The notes under the pieces: model-generated
The model's input: only the letters and a program-made list of their open reading frames with translations
Databases searched by the model: none
What the model was told of the DNA's origin: nothing
In this document: positions 10,435 to 18,681 of the stretch, one piece after another
Position numbering within the stretch: position 1 is the first letter of the stretch
Layout of the letters: each line of letters starts with the position of its first letter
DNA from: Saprospiraceae bacterium
Lineage (GTDB): Bacteria > Bacteroidota > Bacteroidia > Chitinophagales > Saprospiraceae
NCBI GenBank assembly: GCA_026996805.1
Contig: JALWKB010000163.1
Coordinates: 1 to 41,044 of the forward strand
DNA length: 41,044 nucleotides
Direction: 5' to 3'
Made by a program: the position numbers and the translations under genes

Positions 10435-11673
10435 ATGAGGTGGTGGCACATAGCATTGGTAGGAATTGCCCACGGTGCTATGGCTGGGACGATACGGGTG
10501 TGCGATACCTGTCGCATTCAATCCATTGCCAGTGCCATTGCTCAGGCAAGCAAGGGGGATACGGTGCTGGTGTATGCAGGAGTGTATCGGGAGTCCAATA
10601 TTCAGATCGATAAGCCGCTCTGGGTGGAGGGAGTGGGGCATCCCAAGGTGGATGTCCAACAACGAGGGTACGGCTTTGTCTTGCGGGCGGATTCGATTAC
10701 CTTGCGGGGCTTTGAAATTTACGACGTAGAGCAGAGCTATGTCAAGGAATACGCGGCCGTATTGGTGCGGCGCTGTACGACCTTTGTGGTGGAAGATCTG
10801 CGCATTCGCCGGGCCTTTTTCGGCATACTTGTTGAAAAATCGTCGAACGGGCTCATACGACGCAATCGGATCAGTGGGATATATCGCACGGAAGCGGAAT
10901 CGGGCAACGGCATACACCTGTGGCATTGCAAGCAGATGCGCATTGAGGACAATGTCATCCATCACATGCGCGACGGGATTTATTTCGAATTTGTCTCTCG
11001 CAGCGTCATCGAGCGCAATCACTCGCACGACAATTTGCGCTACGGATTGCACTTTATGTTTAGCAACAACGATGAGTATCACGACAACGTCTTTGAGCGC
11101 AATGGTGCGGGGGTGGCTGTGATGTTTTCGAAATACATTCACATGCGCCGCAATGTGTTTCGCGACAATTGGGGTGTGGCCTCCTATGGTCTGCTATTGA
11201 AGGAGATCTACGATGCCACGATTACGGACAACCATTTTATGCGCAACACCATAGGCATCAACATCGATGGGTCGACGCGCATACGCTACGAGCGCAATCT
11301 CTTTCAAGCCAACGGATGGGCGGTGCGCATCCTCGGTGCGAGTTATCAAAACGATTTTAGTGAGAACAATTTTCTCCACAACACCTTTGATGTGGCTTTT
11401 AGCGGGCGGGAGACGACGGTGCGCTTTGTGCGCAATTACTGGAGTGATTACACGGGCTATGATCTGGACAAAGACGGATATGGGGATGTGCCCTATCGGC
11501 CCGTGAAGTTGTTTTCGTACATTGTCAATCAGGTGCCCGAGGCCATGGTTTTGTTGCGGAGCTTGTTTGTGGGGTTGATCAACTTTTCGGAGAAAGTTTC
11601 ACCGGTGTTTACGCCGGACAATCTCATCGATAACAGGCCTGCTATGCGGGCGTACGATATTGAGGTGCGATGA
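10435..11673 (+). CDS. nosD: NosD, periplasmic beta-helix protein of the NosDFY complex
   Basis: 412 residues: a signal peptide (MRWWHIALVGIAHGAMAG) and then a right-handed parallel beta-helix, seen as repeated N-x-I/F turns (NRISGI, DNVIHHM, RNHSHD, NVFERN, NNFLHN). NosD docks on the NosFY ABC transporter and on NosL and passes copper to apo-NosZ. The start at 10435 follows the nosL stop by 7 nt and gives a clean signal peptide; the frame is open further upstream, but that part overlaps nosL. The stop codon overlaps nosF by 4 nt (ATGA), so the two are translationally coupled. Confidence 0.93.
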   Translation: MRWWHIALVGIAHGAMAGTIRVCDTCRIQSIASAIAQASKGDTVLVYAGVYRESNIQIDKPLWVEGVGHPKVDVQQRGYGFVLRADSITLRGFEIYDVEQSYVKEYAAVLVRRCTTFVVEDLRIRRAFFGILVEKSSNGLIRRNRISGIYRTEAESGNGIHLWHCKQMRIEDNVIHHMRDGIYFEFVSRSVIERNHSHDNLRYGLHFMFSNNDEYHDNVFERNGAGVAVMFSKYIHMRRNVFRDNWGVASYGLLLKEIYDATITDNHFMRNTIGINIDGSTRIRYERNLFQANGWAVRILGASYQNDFSENNFLHNTFDVAFSGRETTVRFVRNYWSDYTGYDLDKDGYGDVPYRPVKLFSYIVNQVPEAMVLLRSLFVGLINFSEKVSPVFTPDNLIDNRPAMRAYDIEVR

Positions 11674-12386
11674 TACAGATACGTGGATTGACGAAGACCT
11701 TTGGCAAGCTGCGCGTCCTTGACGACTTGCACATAGACATTGCGGAGGCAAGGGTTACGGCTATTTTGGGTCCAAATGGTTCGGGTAAGACGACGTTGAT
11801 CAAGAGCATACTCGGTATGGTGGTGCCAGACAGGGGGGATGTATTGATCGATGGCAGCTCGGTGCGTGGCCAATGGGCCTATCGGCGCAACATTTCATAC
11901 ATGTCACAAATCGCCAATTTTCCTGCCAATTTGCGCGTGCGCGAGGTCATCGATATGATCCGTGAGATACGTCGCCAACCGGCGCCCTACATGGACGACA
12001 TTGTCCAGCGCTTAGGGGTAGAGCAGTTTTGGAACAAGCAGATGCAGCATTTGTCGGGTGGGATGCGTCAAAAGGTCAATGTTTTGTTGACCTTTATGTT
12101 TGACACGCCGATTTACATCCTTGACGAGCCCACCACGGGTTTGGATCCGCTGGCCTTGATGCATTTAAAGGAATTGATTGTGCGGAAGAAGGCACAGGGC
12201 AAGACCATCTTGGTAACTTCGCATATCATGGGTTTTGTCGAAGAGATGGCGCAACACATCGCCTTTCTCGTCGATGGGCGCCTCTACTTTGATGGAAGCC
12301 TTGAGGAGCTAAAACGGCGTACGGGTACGGATACGCTCGAGCAGAGCATAGCAGAAATTATAAAGCGCAATTATGCAGCTGTATAA
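11670..12386 (+). CDS. nosF: NosF, ABC transporter ATPase
   Basis: 238 residues with Walker A GPNGSGKTT, signature LSGGMRQKV and Walker B YILDEPTTGLDP. As the ATPase of NosDFY it powers the conformational cycle that moves copper or sulphur species for maturation of the N2O-reductase CuZ centre. Its ATG overlaps the nosD stop and its own 3' end overlaps nosY by 14 nt. Confidence 0.93.
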   Translation: MIQIRGLTKTFGKLRVLDDLHIDIAEARVTAILGPNGSGKTTLIKSILGMVVPDRGDVLIDGSSVRGQWAYRRNISYMSQIANFPANLRVREVIDMIREIRRQPAPYMDDIVQRLGVEQFWNKQMQHLSGGMRQKVNVLLTFMFDTPIYILDEPTTGLDPLALMHLKELIVRKKAQGKTILVTSHIMGFVEEMAQHIAFLVDGRLYFDGSLEELKRRTGTDTLEQSIAEIIKRNYAAV

Positions 12387-13161
12387 AATCGTGCGATACG
12401 TCATACGGGATCTGTTGCGGAGTCGGTGGACCTATGTGTACTTTGCCTTTTATTATTTGCTGGGCATGGTGTTGTTGTTCATCAATCGCGATTTGTCGAA
12501 GGCGATCATTACCTTGATGAATATCATCACGATATTGACGCCTCTGATCGGTACGGTCTTTGGCGTGATGTATTACTACAACTCGAGGGAGTTTATCCAG
12601 CTGCTCTTAGCGCAGCCTTTGCGGCGCAATGCGCTCTTTAGCGGGCAGTACATCGGCGTATCGCTGTCCTTGTCGTTGAGTTTGATTTTAGGTTTGGGCA
12701 TTCCGTTTTCGATGTATGGAGTGTTGTACTCGGGTGTGATCTGGGATTTTGCGGTGTTGTTGGTCATTGGGGGATTTTTGACGTTCATCTTTGTAGGTTT
12801 GGCTCTGGTTGTGGCGCTTGCCAACGACAATCGGATTAAGGGTTTTGGTTATGCTATTTTTTTGTGGTTGGCCTTTGCGGTGGTATACGATGGGCTATTT
12901 CTGCTGGGACTGTTGTATTTTCGCGATTACCCGTTGGAGAAGTTTGCACTTGGGGGTGTGTTGGTCAATCCGATTGATCTTTCGCGCATACTGATTTTGC
13001 TCAAGCTCGACATCGCTGCACTGATGGGTTTTACGGGTGCGGTATTCAAGAAGGTCTTTGGCACGTCTATGGGGATGGTGATGGCCTTTGGCGCGTTGCT
13101 CCTCTGGGTGTGGATTCCTTGGCAGCTGATGTTGTGGTTTGCGCGCAGGAAGGATTTTTGA
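12373..13161 (+). CDS. nosY: NosY, ABC-2 type permease
   Basis: 262 residues, six hydrophobic segments (for example residues 20-36, 46-66, 95-115, 120-150, 160-185, 235-255), and the ABC-2 permease pattern of NosY, with a conserved beginning of a short cytoplasmic N-terminus. It is the membrane component of NosDFY. It closes the operon and converges on waaA with a 24-bp gap. No nosZ follows. Confidence 0.9.
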   Translation: MQLYKIVRYVIRDLLRSRWTYVYFAFYYLLGMVLLFINRDLSKAIITLMNIITILTPLIGTVFGVMYYYNSREFIQLLLAQPLRRNALFSGQYIGVSLSLSLSLILGLGIPFSMYGVLYSGVIWDFAVLLVIGGFLTFIFVGLALVVALANDNRIKGFGYAIFLWLAFAVVYDGLFLLGLLYFRDYPLEKFALGGVLVNPIDLSRILILLKLDIAALMGFTGAVFKKVFGTSMGMVMAFGALLLWVWIPWQLMLWFARRKDF

Positions 13162-13185
13162 CGAAGCCAGCTGTGTAGGCGGTTC

Positions 13186-14430
13186 TTACTGGAGTGCACT
13201 TTGGACGAGGTGAAGCAGTTTAGAAGAGGGGTGTTTGTATTTTTCAAAATACTCCTTTAGGGCAGCACGTGCACGGTTGTGTGCTGTGCGTTGGGTGAAG
13301 AATTCGAAGGCTTGCAGCAGTGCGTTGGCGTTGGAGATAGCTTGGGCTGCGCCTAACTGGAGGAATTCCTGTGCTTCGGGGGAGTTGGCGTATGAGGGGC
13401 CCCAGAGCAGGGGTATTTCGTACGCGGCGGGTTCGAGGGCACTGTGAATTTTTCCTCGAAAGCCACCGCCCACATAGGCCATGTCGGCCAAGCGGTAGAG
13501 CTTGTTGAGCCAGCCAATTGTGTCGACGATGAGCACGCGCGCTTGGGCGGCATTGTTGGGTCGTGTCCAATAGCAGGCAGAGGGAAAGAGCCTGTCGAGG
13601 TAGCGCATATGGGAAGATCCCACATCGTGGGGTGCGATGAGCAGTTTCCACTGCCGGAAGGCGTCGGATTGTACCAGTTGTGCCAGCAGTTGTTCGTCCT
13701 TATGCCAGGTGCTGCCCGCTATCAGGAGGCGGTGGTCGCGTATGAAATCGTGGACGAAGGTGGGAAAAGCGATCTCTTGACGGGCAATTTGTCGGACACG
13801 GTCGATGCGGGTGTAACCGATGAGCTGAGCGCGGTCTAAGCCGTATTCCATCGCGGCGCGTACGCTGCGGCGGTCGCGTACGGCTATTGCAAAGGCTTTT
13901 GCTAACAAGGGGAGCCAGGCTCTTCCGATGGCATTCAAGGGATACTTGCCTGGTCGAAGCACTACGTTGAAGGGGATCAACGGTACATGTCTTTGGTGGA
14001 TGAGCTCGATGGCGTGCCACCACCAATCGTATTCTGCCCACAGCACGATATCGGGATGGATGTGATCGATAAAATGGCGCATCGAGTGGTAGTCGTCCCA
14101 GGGCAGATACCATGTGCGATGCCAGTTGTTGTGTGGCTGGACGCGTTCGTAGCCCGAAGGGCTGAAGAAGCTCACCTCGATTGCGGCGTTGGGAATGTGT
14201 TGTCGGATGGTCTCCAGCACGGGCAGGGCACCTTCGTATTCGCCGAGCGAGGCACAGTGTACCCATACGACGGGTTTCCCAGAGCGTTTGAGCAGGGATC
14301 GATCTTCGAGGAGAGCCTTTTGAGCGCGAATCCCTGACGACCGTTTGGCCACTGCGGGAATAATTCGCCGCATCAAAGGCTCAACTACCAACCAGAGGCG
14401 GATCGCTATGTCGTAAAGTGATCGGATCAA
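13186..14430 (-). CDS. waaA: 3-deoxy-D-manno-octulosonic acid (Kdo) transferase
   Basis: 414 residues of the WaaA/KdtA glycosyltransferase family, which adds Kdo from CMP-Kdo to lipid A precursor at the cytoplasmic face of the inner membrane. Seen: an N-terminal membrane anchor (LYDIAIRLWLVVEPLM), the catalytic region VWVHCASLGEYEGALP with the conserved GE, and the C-terminal AGSTWHKDE and AYVGGGF-K-IHSALEPAA segments for nucleotide-sugar binding. The start is a TTG at 14430 that overlaps the TGA of the upstream gene (TTGA); the next ATG (14373) would delete the membrane anchor, so TTG is preferred. It is the last gene of an eight-gene minus-strand operon. Confidence 0.92.
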   Translation of the reverse strand: MIRSLYDIAIRLWLVVEPLMRRIIPAVAKRSSGIRAQKALLEDRSLLKRSGKPVVWVHCASLGEYEGALPVLETIRQHIPNAAIEVSFFSPSGYERVQPHNNWHRTWYLPWDDYHSMRHFIDHIHPDIVLWAEYDWWWHAIELIHQRHVPLIPFNVVLRPGKYPLNAIGRAWLPLLAKAFAIAVRDRRSVRAAMEYGLDRAQLIGYTRIDRVRQIARQEIAFPTFVHDFIRDHRLLIAGSTWHKDEQLLAQLVQSDAFRQWKLLIAPHDVGSSHMRYLDRLFPSACYWTRPNNAAQARVLIVDTIGWLNKLYRLADMAYVGGGFRGKIHSALEPAAYEIPLLWGPSYANSPEAQEFLQLGAAQAISNANALLQAFEFFTQRTAHNRARAALKEYFEKYKHPSSKLLHLVQSALQ

Positions 14431-15215
14431 TAGAAGATGAGCTCTTTGCTTTGGTTTGCAAAATAATATCGAAGGTGATAGCTCACCGAAATTCCAGCGG
14501 TGATATCGGTCCTATACATGCGGTCATATGCCATCTGATCGTAGTTAAAACTACGCAGGTTGCGCGTACGAGCGAAGTATGAGAAGAGGGTGATGGAGAA
14601 GTTTCTTCGGTTTTTGGCATCGAGCAGGCGATAGCGCAGGGCGAATCGAAGGGAGGGGCCACCAGTGAGTCGATCCAGGCCGCGGCCGTAATTGCCGAAG
14701 AGTTGAGCCACCGATCGCGAATCGTCGACGAAGTAGATGCGGTGGCGCATCACTCCCATGCCGATAGATGCTTGTATGAAATGGTGGAGCGATTGTTGAT
14801 GGAGGATGCGCAATGCATAGTCTACGGTAGGACCAGCCCATGCGCCGCGCATGCGGAGCAGGACGTTGGCGGGCGTAGCGCCGCTTTCGTCCCAACCGTA
14901 GATGTGGCCGTATTCGTCGCGCAACCATGCGAGGGGGTCTTCCTTGACGGTTTTGCCGAAAAAATAATCGTACGCGAAGCTCCAGGACCATGGTGAAGCT
15001 GCGAGCTGGAATCCCACCGTGAGACCGTTGGAGAGGAAGGTTCCGTAGCGGTGGGCGAGTGCGGCATAGGGTTGTTGTACCGCGTAGTGGTAGGCAAATT
15101 CCACGGCGTGTTTTTTCTCCCAGGGGGGAGCTGTGCGTTTGTCTTGCTGTGCGCGAAGGGTGCTGTTGGGTTGGAGGAAGAGCGGTAAGACCAGGAAGAC
15201 CATCCACCATTTCAT
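14427..15215 (-). CDS. putative outer-membrane beta-barrel protein, unknown function
   Basis: 262 residues with an N-terminal signal peptide (MKWWMVFLVLPLFLQPNS, cleavage near LRAQQ). The mature part consists of short alternating aromatic/hydrophobic strands ending in YHLRYYFANQ and has glycine- and tyrosine-rich turns, as in outer-membrane barrels. I do not recognise a specific family. ATG at 15213-15215 is chosen for the signal peptide; an in-frame ATG at 15233 would add six residues and overlap the upstream stop. Its stop overlaps the waaA TTG start. The position just before waaA suggests an envelope role, possibly with lipopolysaccharide, but that is inference only. Confidence 0.6.
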   Translation of the reverse strand: MKWWMVFLVLPLFLQPNSTLRAQQDKRTAPPWEKKHAVEFAYHYAVQQPYAALAHRYGTFLSNGLTVGFQLAASPWSWSFAYDYFFGKTVKEDPLAWLRDEYGHIYGWDESGATPANVLLRMRGAWAGPTVDYALRILHQQSLHHFIQASIGMGVMRHRIYFVDDSRSVAQLFGNYGRGLDRLTGGPSLRFALRYRLLDAKNRRNFSITLFSYFARTRNLRSFNYDQMAYDRMYRTDITAGISVSYHLRYYFANQSKELIFY

Positions 15216-15225
15216 ACGGCGAAGA

Positions 15226-16017
15226 TCAGGCATATTTTTCGATTTGGTGGGAAAGGTGGGGTTGGAGGGATTTGAGGAAGTGGCGCAGGAAGTCGAATTC
15301 GCGGAGGCCTTCTTCGTCGATGATGTGGTCGTTGAAGGTGGTGATGTCGAGGTCGATGGTGCGTGGGGCGTTTTTGTTATCGGTGCGCACGCGGCCGAGG
15401 TTGGCTTCGATGTGTCGCAGGTGGTATTGGAGTGCTTCGAGGGGGTGGTTTGTGTAGAGGAGGACTGCGGTGTTGAGGAAATCGGGCTGGTCGGTGTATT
15501 TTTGGGGTTTGGTGCGGAGGATTTCGGCTTTTTGGTGGATGAGGCCGAGGTGGGAGAGTGCGTGGAGGGCCTGGTGGATGTGTTTTTCGGGTTCGATGTT
15601 AGAGCCGAGGGCGATGACGGCCTTGTTGGGGCGCATTTGGTCGTCGACGATGGCTGCGACGTTGTCGGCAAAGCGGAGGGCATGGGGCTTATTGACGCGC
15701 ACCCACACGTGTGCGCGGTAGGGATTGGATTTGATGAGTCGGTATACTTCTTCTGCTAAGGATTCGAGGAGTTGGAACGATTGGCCGTCGATACGTCGGA
15801 TGATGGCCTTGTTGAGCGTTTTATAGTCGTCGGTATGCGAAGGATCATCGCTTTGGAGGGCGCGTTGGGCGTTGAAGGCAAAGCGGTAGTCGATAAGGAC
15901 GTCCTGGAGTTTGTGTTTTTCCCACTCGTTGAAGCCGATGTAGCACCGCAATCGGAGCTTATCGACGGCGATTTTGACCCATTGGATGGGTGCCTTAGCG
16001 AAGATGTGCTCCTCCAT
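15226..16017 (-). CDS. folK: bifunctional dihydroneopterin aldolase / HPPK fusion (FolB-FolK)
   Basis: 263 residues. Residues 1-125 are dihydroneopterin aldolase (FolB): VDKLRLRCYIGF, then NEWEKHKLQDV with the conserved Glu and VRVNKPHALR with the catalytic Lys. Residues 130-263 are 6-hydroxymethyl-dihydropterin pyrophosphokinase (FolK): ALGSNIEP, DQPDFLNTAV and PRTIDLDI (magnesium-binding Asp pair). The two catalyse consecutive steps of folate synthesis. The ATG at 16017 overlaps the upstream SDR gene by 23 nt; the longer open frame to 16188 would lie antiparallel in phase across SDR codons and is rejected. The FolK PHPR segment is poorly conserved (EEGL), which may be tolerated. Confidence 0.9.
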   Translation of the reverse strand: MEEHIFAKAPIQWVKIAVDKLRLRCYIGFNEWEKHKLQDVLIDYRFAFNAQRALQSDDPSHTDDYKTLNKAIIRRIDGQSFQLLESLAEEVYRLIKSNPYRAHVWVRVNKPHALRFADNVAAIVDDQMRPNKAVIALGSNIEPEKHIHQALHALSHLGLIHQKAEILRTKPQKYTDQPDFLNTAVLLYTNHPLEALQYHLRHIEANLGRVRTDNKNAPRTIDLDITTFNDHIIDEEGLREFDFLRHFLKSLQPHLSHQIEKYA

Positions 16018-16720
16018 CGACGTAGAGTATTTCACCGGTGACGAATTTACTAACAATGAGGTAATTGAGGGCATGGGCGATATCTTCGAAGCTGCCGTAT
16101 TGTTGGAGAGGGAGTTCGTTGGCTTTTTGTTGGAGGTAATGTTGGTCCTTACCATCGGGGGGCAAGATGGGGCCGGGTGCGATGCCATTGACGCGAATGG
16201 AGGGAGCGAGTTTTTTGGCCAATCCGCGCACCAGGTCGGCGCTATTGCGTTTGCTCAACCAGTATTCGAAGTATTGGGTGTCGATGGTTTGGATGCGGGA
16301 GTCGAGCAGGAAGATTACCAGGCCGCTGTTGCTGTAGCGTCCGTAGAGGGTAGTGAGCAGGTACGGAGCGGCGACGTGTACGTTCCAATGTCGGGTGAGC
16401 AGTCGTAGATCGCCTTCGTCGGTCTCGGGGGAGGGCACGAAGAGGGATGCGTTGTGGATGATGATTTCGGGCAGGCCGTATTTGCGCATCAGGTGCCACA
16501 TCTGGATGAGTTCGTTGGCCTTTTCGAAATCGGCTTGGAGCAGGCGGCAGCTGCTGCCGAGTTGTTCGATGCGTTCGGCTGTCATGTGTGCCTCGTCTTC
16601 GGAGTGGCGGTAGTGGAGATAAATGTTGTACCCTTGTTGGGCGAGCCAGAGGGCAATGGCGCTGCCCAATCGTCGAGCTCCACCTGTCACCAGAGCTGTT
16701 TTGTGCGCTTTTGCCTGCAT
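15995..16720 (-). CDS. SDR-family pteridine reductase-like oxidoreductase (FolM/PTR1-like)
   Basis: 241 residues, Rossmann fold. The cofactor motif TGGARRLGSA is the TGxxxRxG form typical of pteridine reductases and FolM rather than the usual TGxxxGxG. NAS in HNASLFVPSP, the catalytic YxxxK (YWLSK), and C-terminal VDGGAHLR complete the SDR pattern. Pteridine reductases use NADPH to reduce dihydropterins or dihydrofolate. Sitting between folA and folB-folK, a role in pterin reduction is likely. It starts immediately after the flippase stop (no gap) and ends 23 nt inside folB-folK. Confidence 0.8.
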   Translation of the reverse strand: MQAKAHKTALVTGGARRLGSAIALWLAQQGYNIYLHYRHSEDEAHMTAERIEQLGSSCRLLQADFEKANELIQMWHLMRKYGLPEIIIHNASLFVPSPETDEGDLRLLTRHWNVHVAAPYLLTTLYGRYSNSGLVIFLLDSRIQTIDTQYFEYWLSKRNSADLVRGLAKKLAPSIRVNGIAPGPILPPDGKDQHYLQQKANELPLQQYGSFEDIAHALNYLIVSKFVTGEILYVDGGAHLR

Positions 16721-18181
16721 TTATGCGTCCTTTTTCAGTATTTCAAGCCAGTACTTCCATTTCAGGCTCTTCGTCTCACTGTAGAGCCAGAGGAGGGAAA
16801 ATCCTCCTGCAATGGATAACGCACACACAGCTACGAGCATGTACGAGTGTATGGAGAGCTGTTCTAATATCAAGGTGGTGAGCAGTGCCGCTATGGCGAA
16901 GAGGCAAAATCGACACAGGTAGCGGAGCTGTAATTGGGGCAAGACGTCTCTGCGGAGGAGGTAAAATCCCATGACGACGACGGCCAGCTGGGTAATCAAA
17001 GTGGCCAATGCTGCCCCTTCGGCCTTGAAGGTAGGAATGTATACGGCATTTAGTGCGATATTGGCAATGGCGGCGATGCCGTAGAGCATGCTTGCTTTGC
17101 GCACTTTGCCGGCTGCCAACAGGAGAGCACCTTGCACATACGAAAGCGCCGAGGCGGGAAACGACCACAACAGCAAACCCCATACTACGCCCCAATAAGG
17201 GGTAAAATGCGTATAGAGTACCTGCATGATGATGTGTCGGAAGGGAAACAACACCAAGGCGGTCAGTAGGCCTATCATCCACAGTAGGCCCGCTCCGAGT
17301 CGGAAGAGGGGAAAAGGCGATTTTCCCTCGCGGTACAATCGCGCAAACATCGGCAAGAGCAGGCTGGCAAATAAAAAGGCAAACATGTTGAGCATCTCCC
17401 ACAGTCGATATGCCGCGGCGTACACTCCAGCGTGATAGTCGCCATCGGGTAGGAGGAATTTCAGCATCACGCTGTCTACCCGCGTGTAGATGGTGCCAAA
17501 GAAGAGGACAGCAGCATAGGGCAGACTCTTTTGCAACAGCCTCCACACCCAGCGAAGAGAGAGAGAAAAGCGGATGTCCAGCAGACGGGATCCCAAGACA
17601 TATAGGGCAATACCTATGCTGAGGACGATCGACAGGGTTTGTGCCAGTATGAAATGGTGCACTTTTAGCTCAAATGAAGGCAGTCCCCAAATGAGGAGGG
17701 CCATGATCGTGATGAGCCAAAATTTGTCGGCTACCGATAGCAGGCTGTCCACGCGATAGTGGCCAAGTGCTGCAATGTTGGAACGAAAGAAAAACAGGAA
17801 AGAAATCAACACCAGATTGAAAGCCAAAAGGGCTAAATTGGCGAGGAGAGAGGAGCTCAGCCCAATGAAATATGCGCTACCCAAGACAGCGGCCATGTAA
17901 AGGATGGCCAATATGCCTTTTAGCGATAGCAGATGGGGAAAGTATTGGGCGAAAGCCGAGGGCTGATGGGATATTTCGCGGGCGGTGAAGTTTTGGATGC
18001 CGAAGTCGTTGAGGATAGCGAAAAGGTAGGCGTAACTCAGCAGAGCGGCGTAAGCACCGCCATAGACGTCGGGACCGAGGAGATTTTGTACTGTGCGATC
18101 GATGCCAAAGACGTAGAGTGGTTTGATGAGGAGGTTGGCTGTGGCGAGGATGGCGATGTTGATGAGAAACTCGCGTTTCAT
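16721..18181 (-). CDS. oligosaccharide flippase family membrane protein (Wzx-like)
   Basis: 486 residues with about 12-14 hydrophobic helices from residue 5 to near the C-terminus, N-terminal KREFLINIAILATANLLIKPLYVFGI and an early FGIQNFTAREI pattern as in MVF/Wzx polysaccharide exporters. It would flip lipid-linked sugars across the inner membrane. The substrate is unknown; no glycosyltransferase genes other than waaA are near. The start overlaps the folA stop by 4 nt (ATGA) and its stop abuts the next start. The family includes O-antigen and teichoic-acid flippases; which kind cannot be told from sequence. Confidence 0.85.
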   Translation of the reverse strand: MKREFLINIAILATANLLIKPLYVFGIDRTVQNLLGPDVYGGAYAALLSYAYLFAILNDFGIQNFTAREISHQPSAFAQYFPHLLSLKGILAILYMAAVLGSAYFIGLSSSLLANLALLAFNLVLISFLFFFRSNIAALGHYRVDSLLSVADKFWLITIMALLIWGLPSFELKVHHFILAQTLSIVLSIGIALYVLGSRLLDIRFSLSLRWVWRLLQKSLPYAAVLFFGTIYTRVDSVMLKFLLPDGDYHAGVYAAAYRLWEMLNMFAFLFASLLLPMFARLYREGKSPFPLFRLGAGLLWMIGLLTALVLFPFRHIIMQVLYTHFTPYWGVVWGLLLWSFPASALSYVQGALLLAAGKVRKASMLYGIAAIANIALNAVYIPTFKAEGAALATLITQLAVVVMGFYLLRRDVLPQLQLRYLCRFCLFAIAALLTTLILEQLSIHSYMLVAVCALSIAGGFSLLWLYSETKSLKWKYWLEILKKDA

Positions 18182-18681
18182 GCCTGTGAAGTCCTTCGCT
18201 CGTAGATTTTAAAGGTGAAATCATAGGGGTGGCGTTCGTCTTTGGGATGGTAATGGCTCTCTATGAGCTGCCATTCTTCCTGTCGAATGTCGGGGAAGTA
18301 GGTGTCGCCATCGATGGGGGCGTGGATCTCGGTGATGTAGAGTCGCTGGACGTAGGGTAGAGCTTGTTGATAGACCGTGGCACCGCCGATGACGAAGGCT
18401 TCTTCGTCTTCGTACTGTCGAGCGATATCGAAGGCTTGTTCGAGGGAGTGGGCCATGTAGCAACCTGAGAGGTATAGCTCTTTATTGCGCGTCAGTACGA
18501 TGTTGATTCGGTTGGGTAAGGGGAAGGGGCCGCTGTGGAAGCATCGATGTCCCATGATGATGACGTGGTCGATTGTGCGCTGGCGGAAATATTTAAGGTC
18601 ATCGGGCAGGTGCCACGGCATGCGGTTGTCTTTTCCGATGACGCCGTTGGCAGTGATGGCGACTATTGCTGAGATTTTCAT
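18178..18681 (-). CDS. folA: dihydrofolate reductase
   Basis: 167 residues, typical DHFR length. Seen: KISAIVAITANGVIG (N-terminal strand and Met20-type loop), MPWHLPDDLKYFR with the active-site acid, IIMGHRCF, and the cofactor motif FVIGGATVYQQAL, TEI. It reduces dihydrofolate to tetrahydrofolate with NADPH. It overlaps mrdA and the flippase by 4 nt on each side (ATGA type), so it is coupled inside the envelope operon. Confidence 0.96.
   Translation of the reverse strand: MKISAIVAITANGVIGKDNRMPWHLPDDLKYFRQRTIDHVIIMGHRCFHSGPFPLPNRINIVLTRNKELYLSGCYMAHSLEQAFDIARQYEDEEAFVIGGATVYQQALPYVQRLYITEIHAPIDGDTYFPDIRQEEWQLIESHYHPKDERHPYDFTFKIYERRTSQA

Noticed and set aside
15216-15683. Serine/proline-rich upstream extension of the beta-barrel candidate
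   Set aside because: It is the out-of-frame reading of folB-folK; low-complexity composition betrays a shadow frame.
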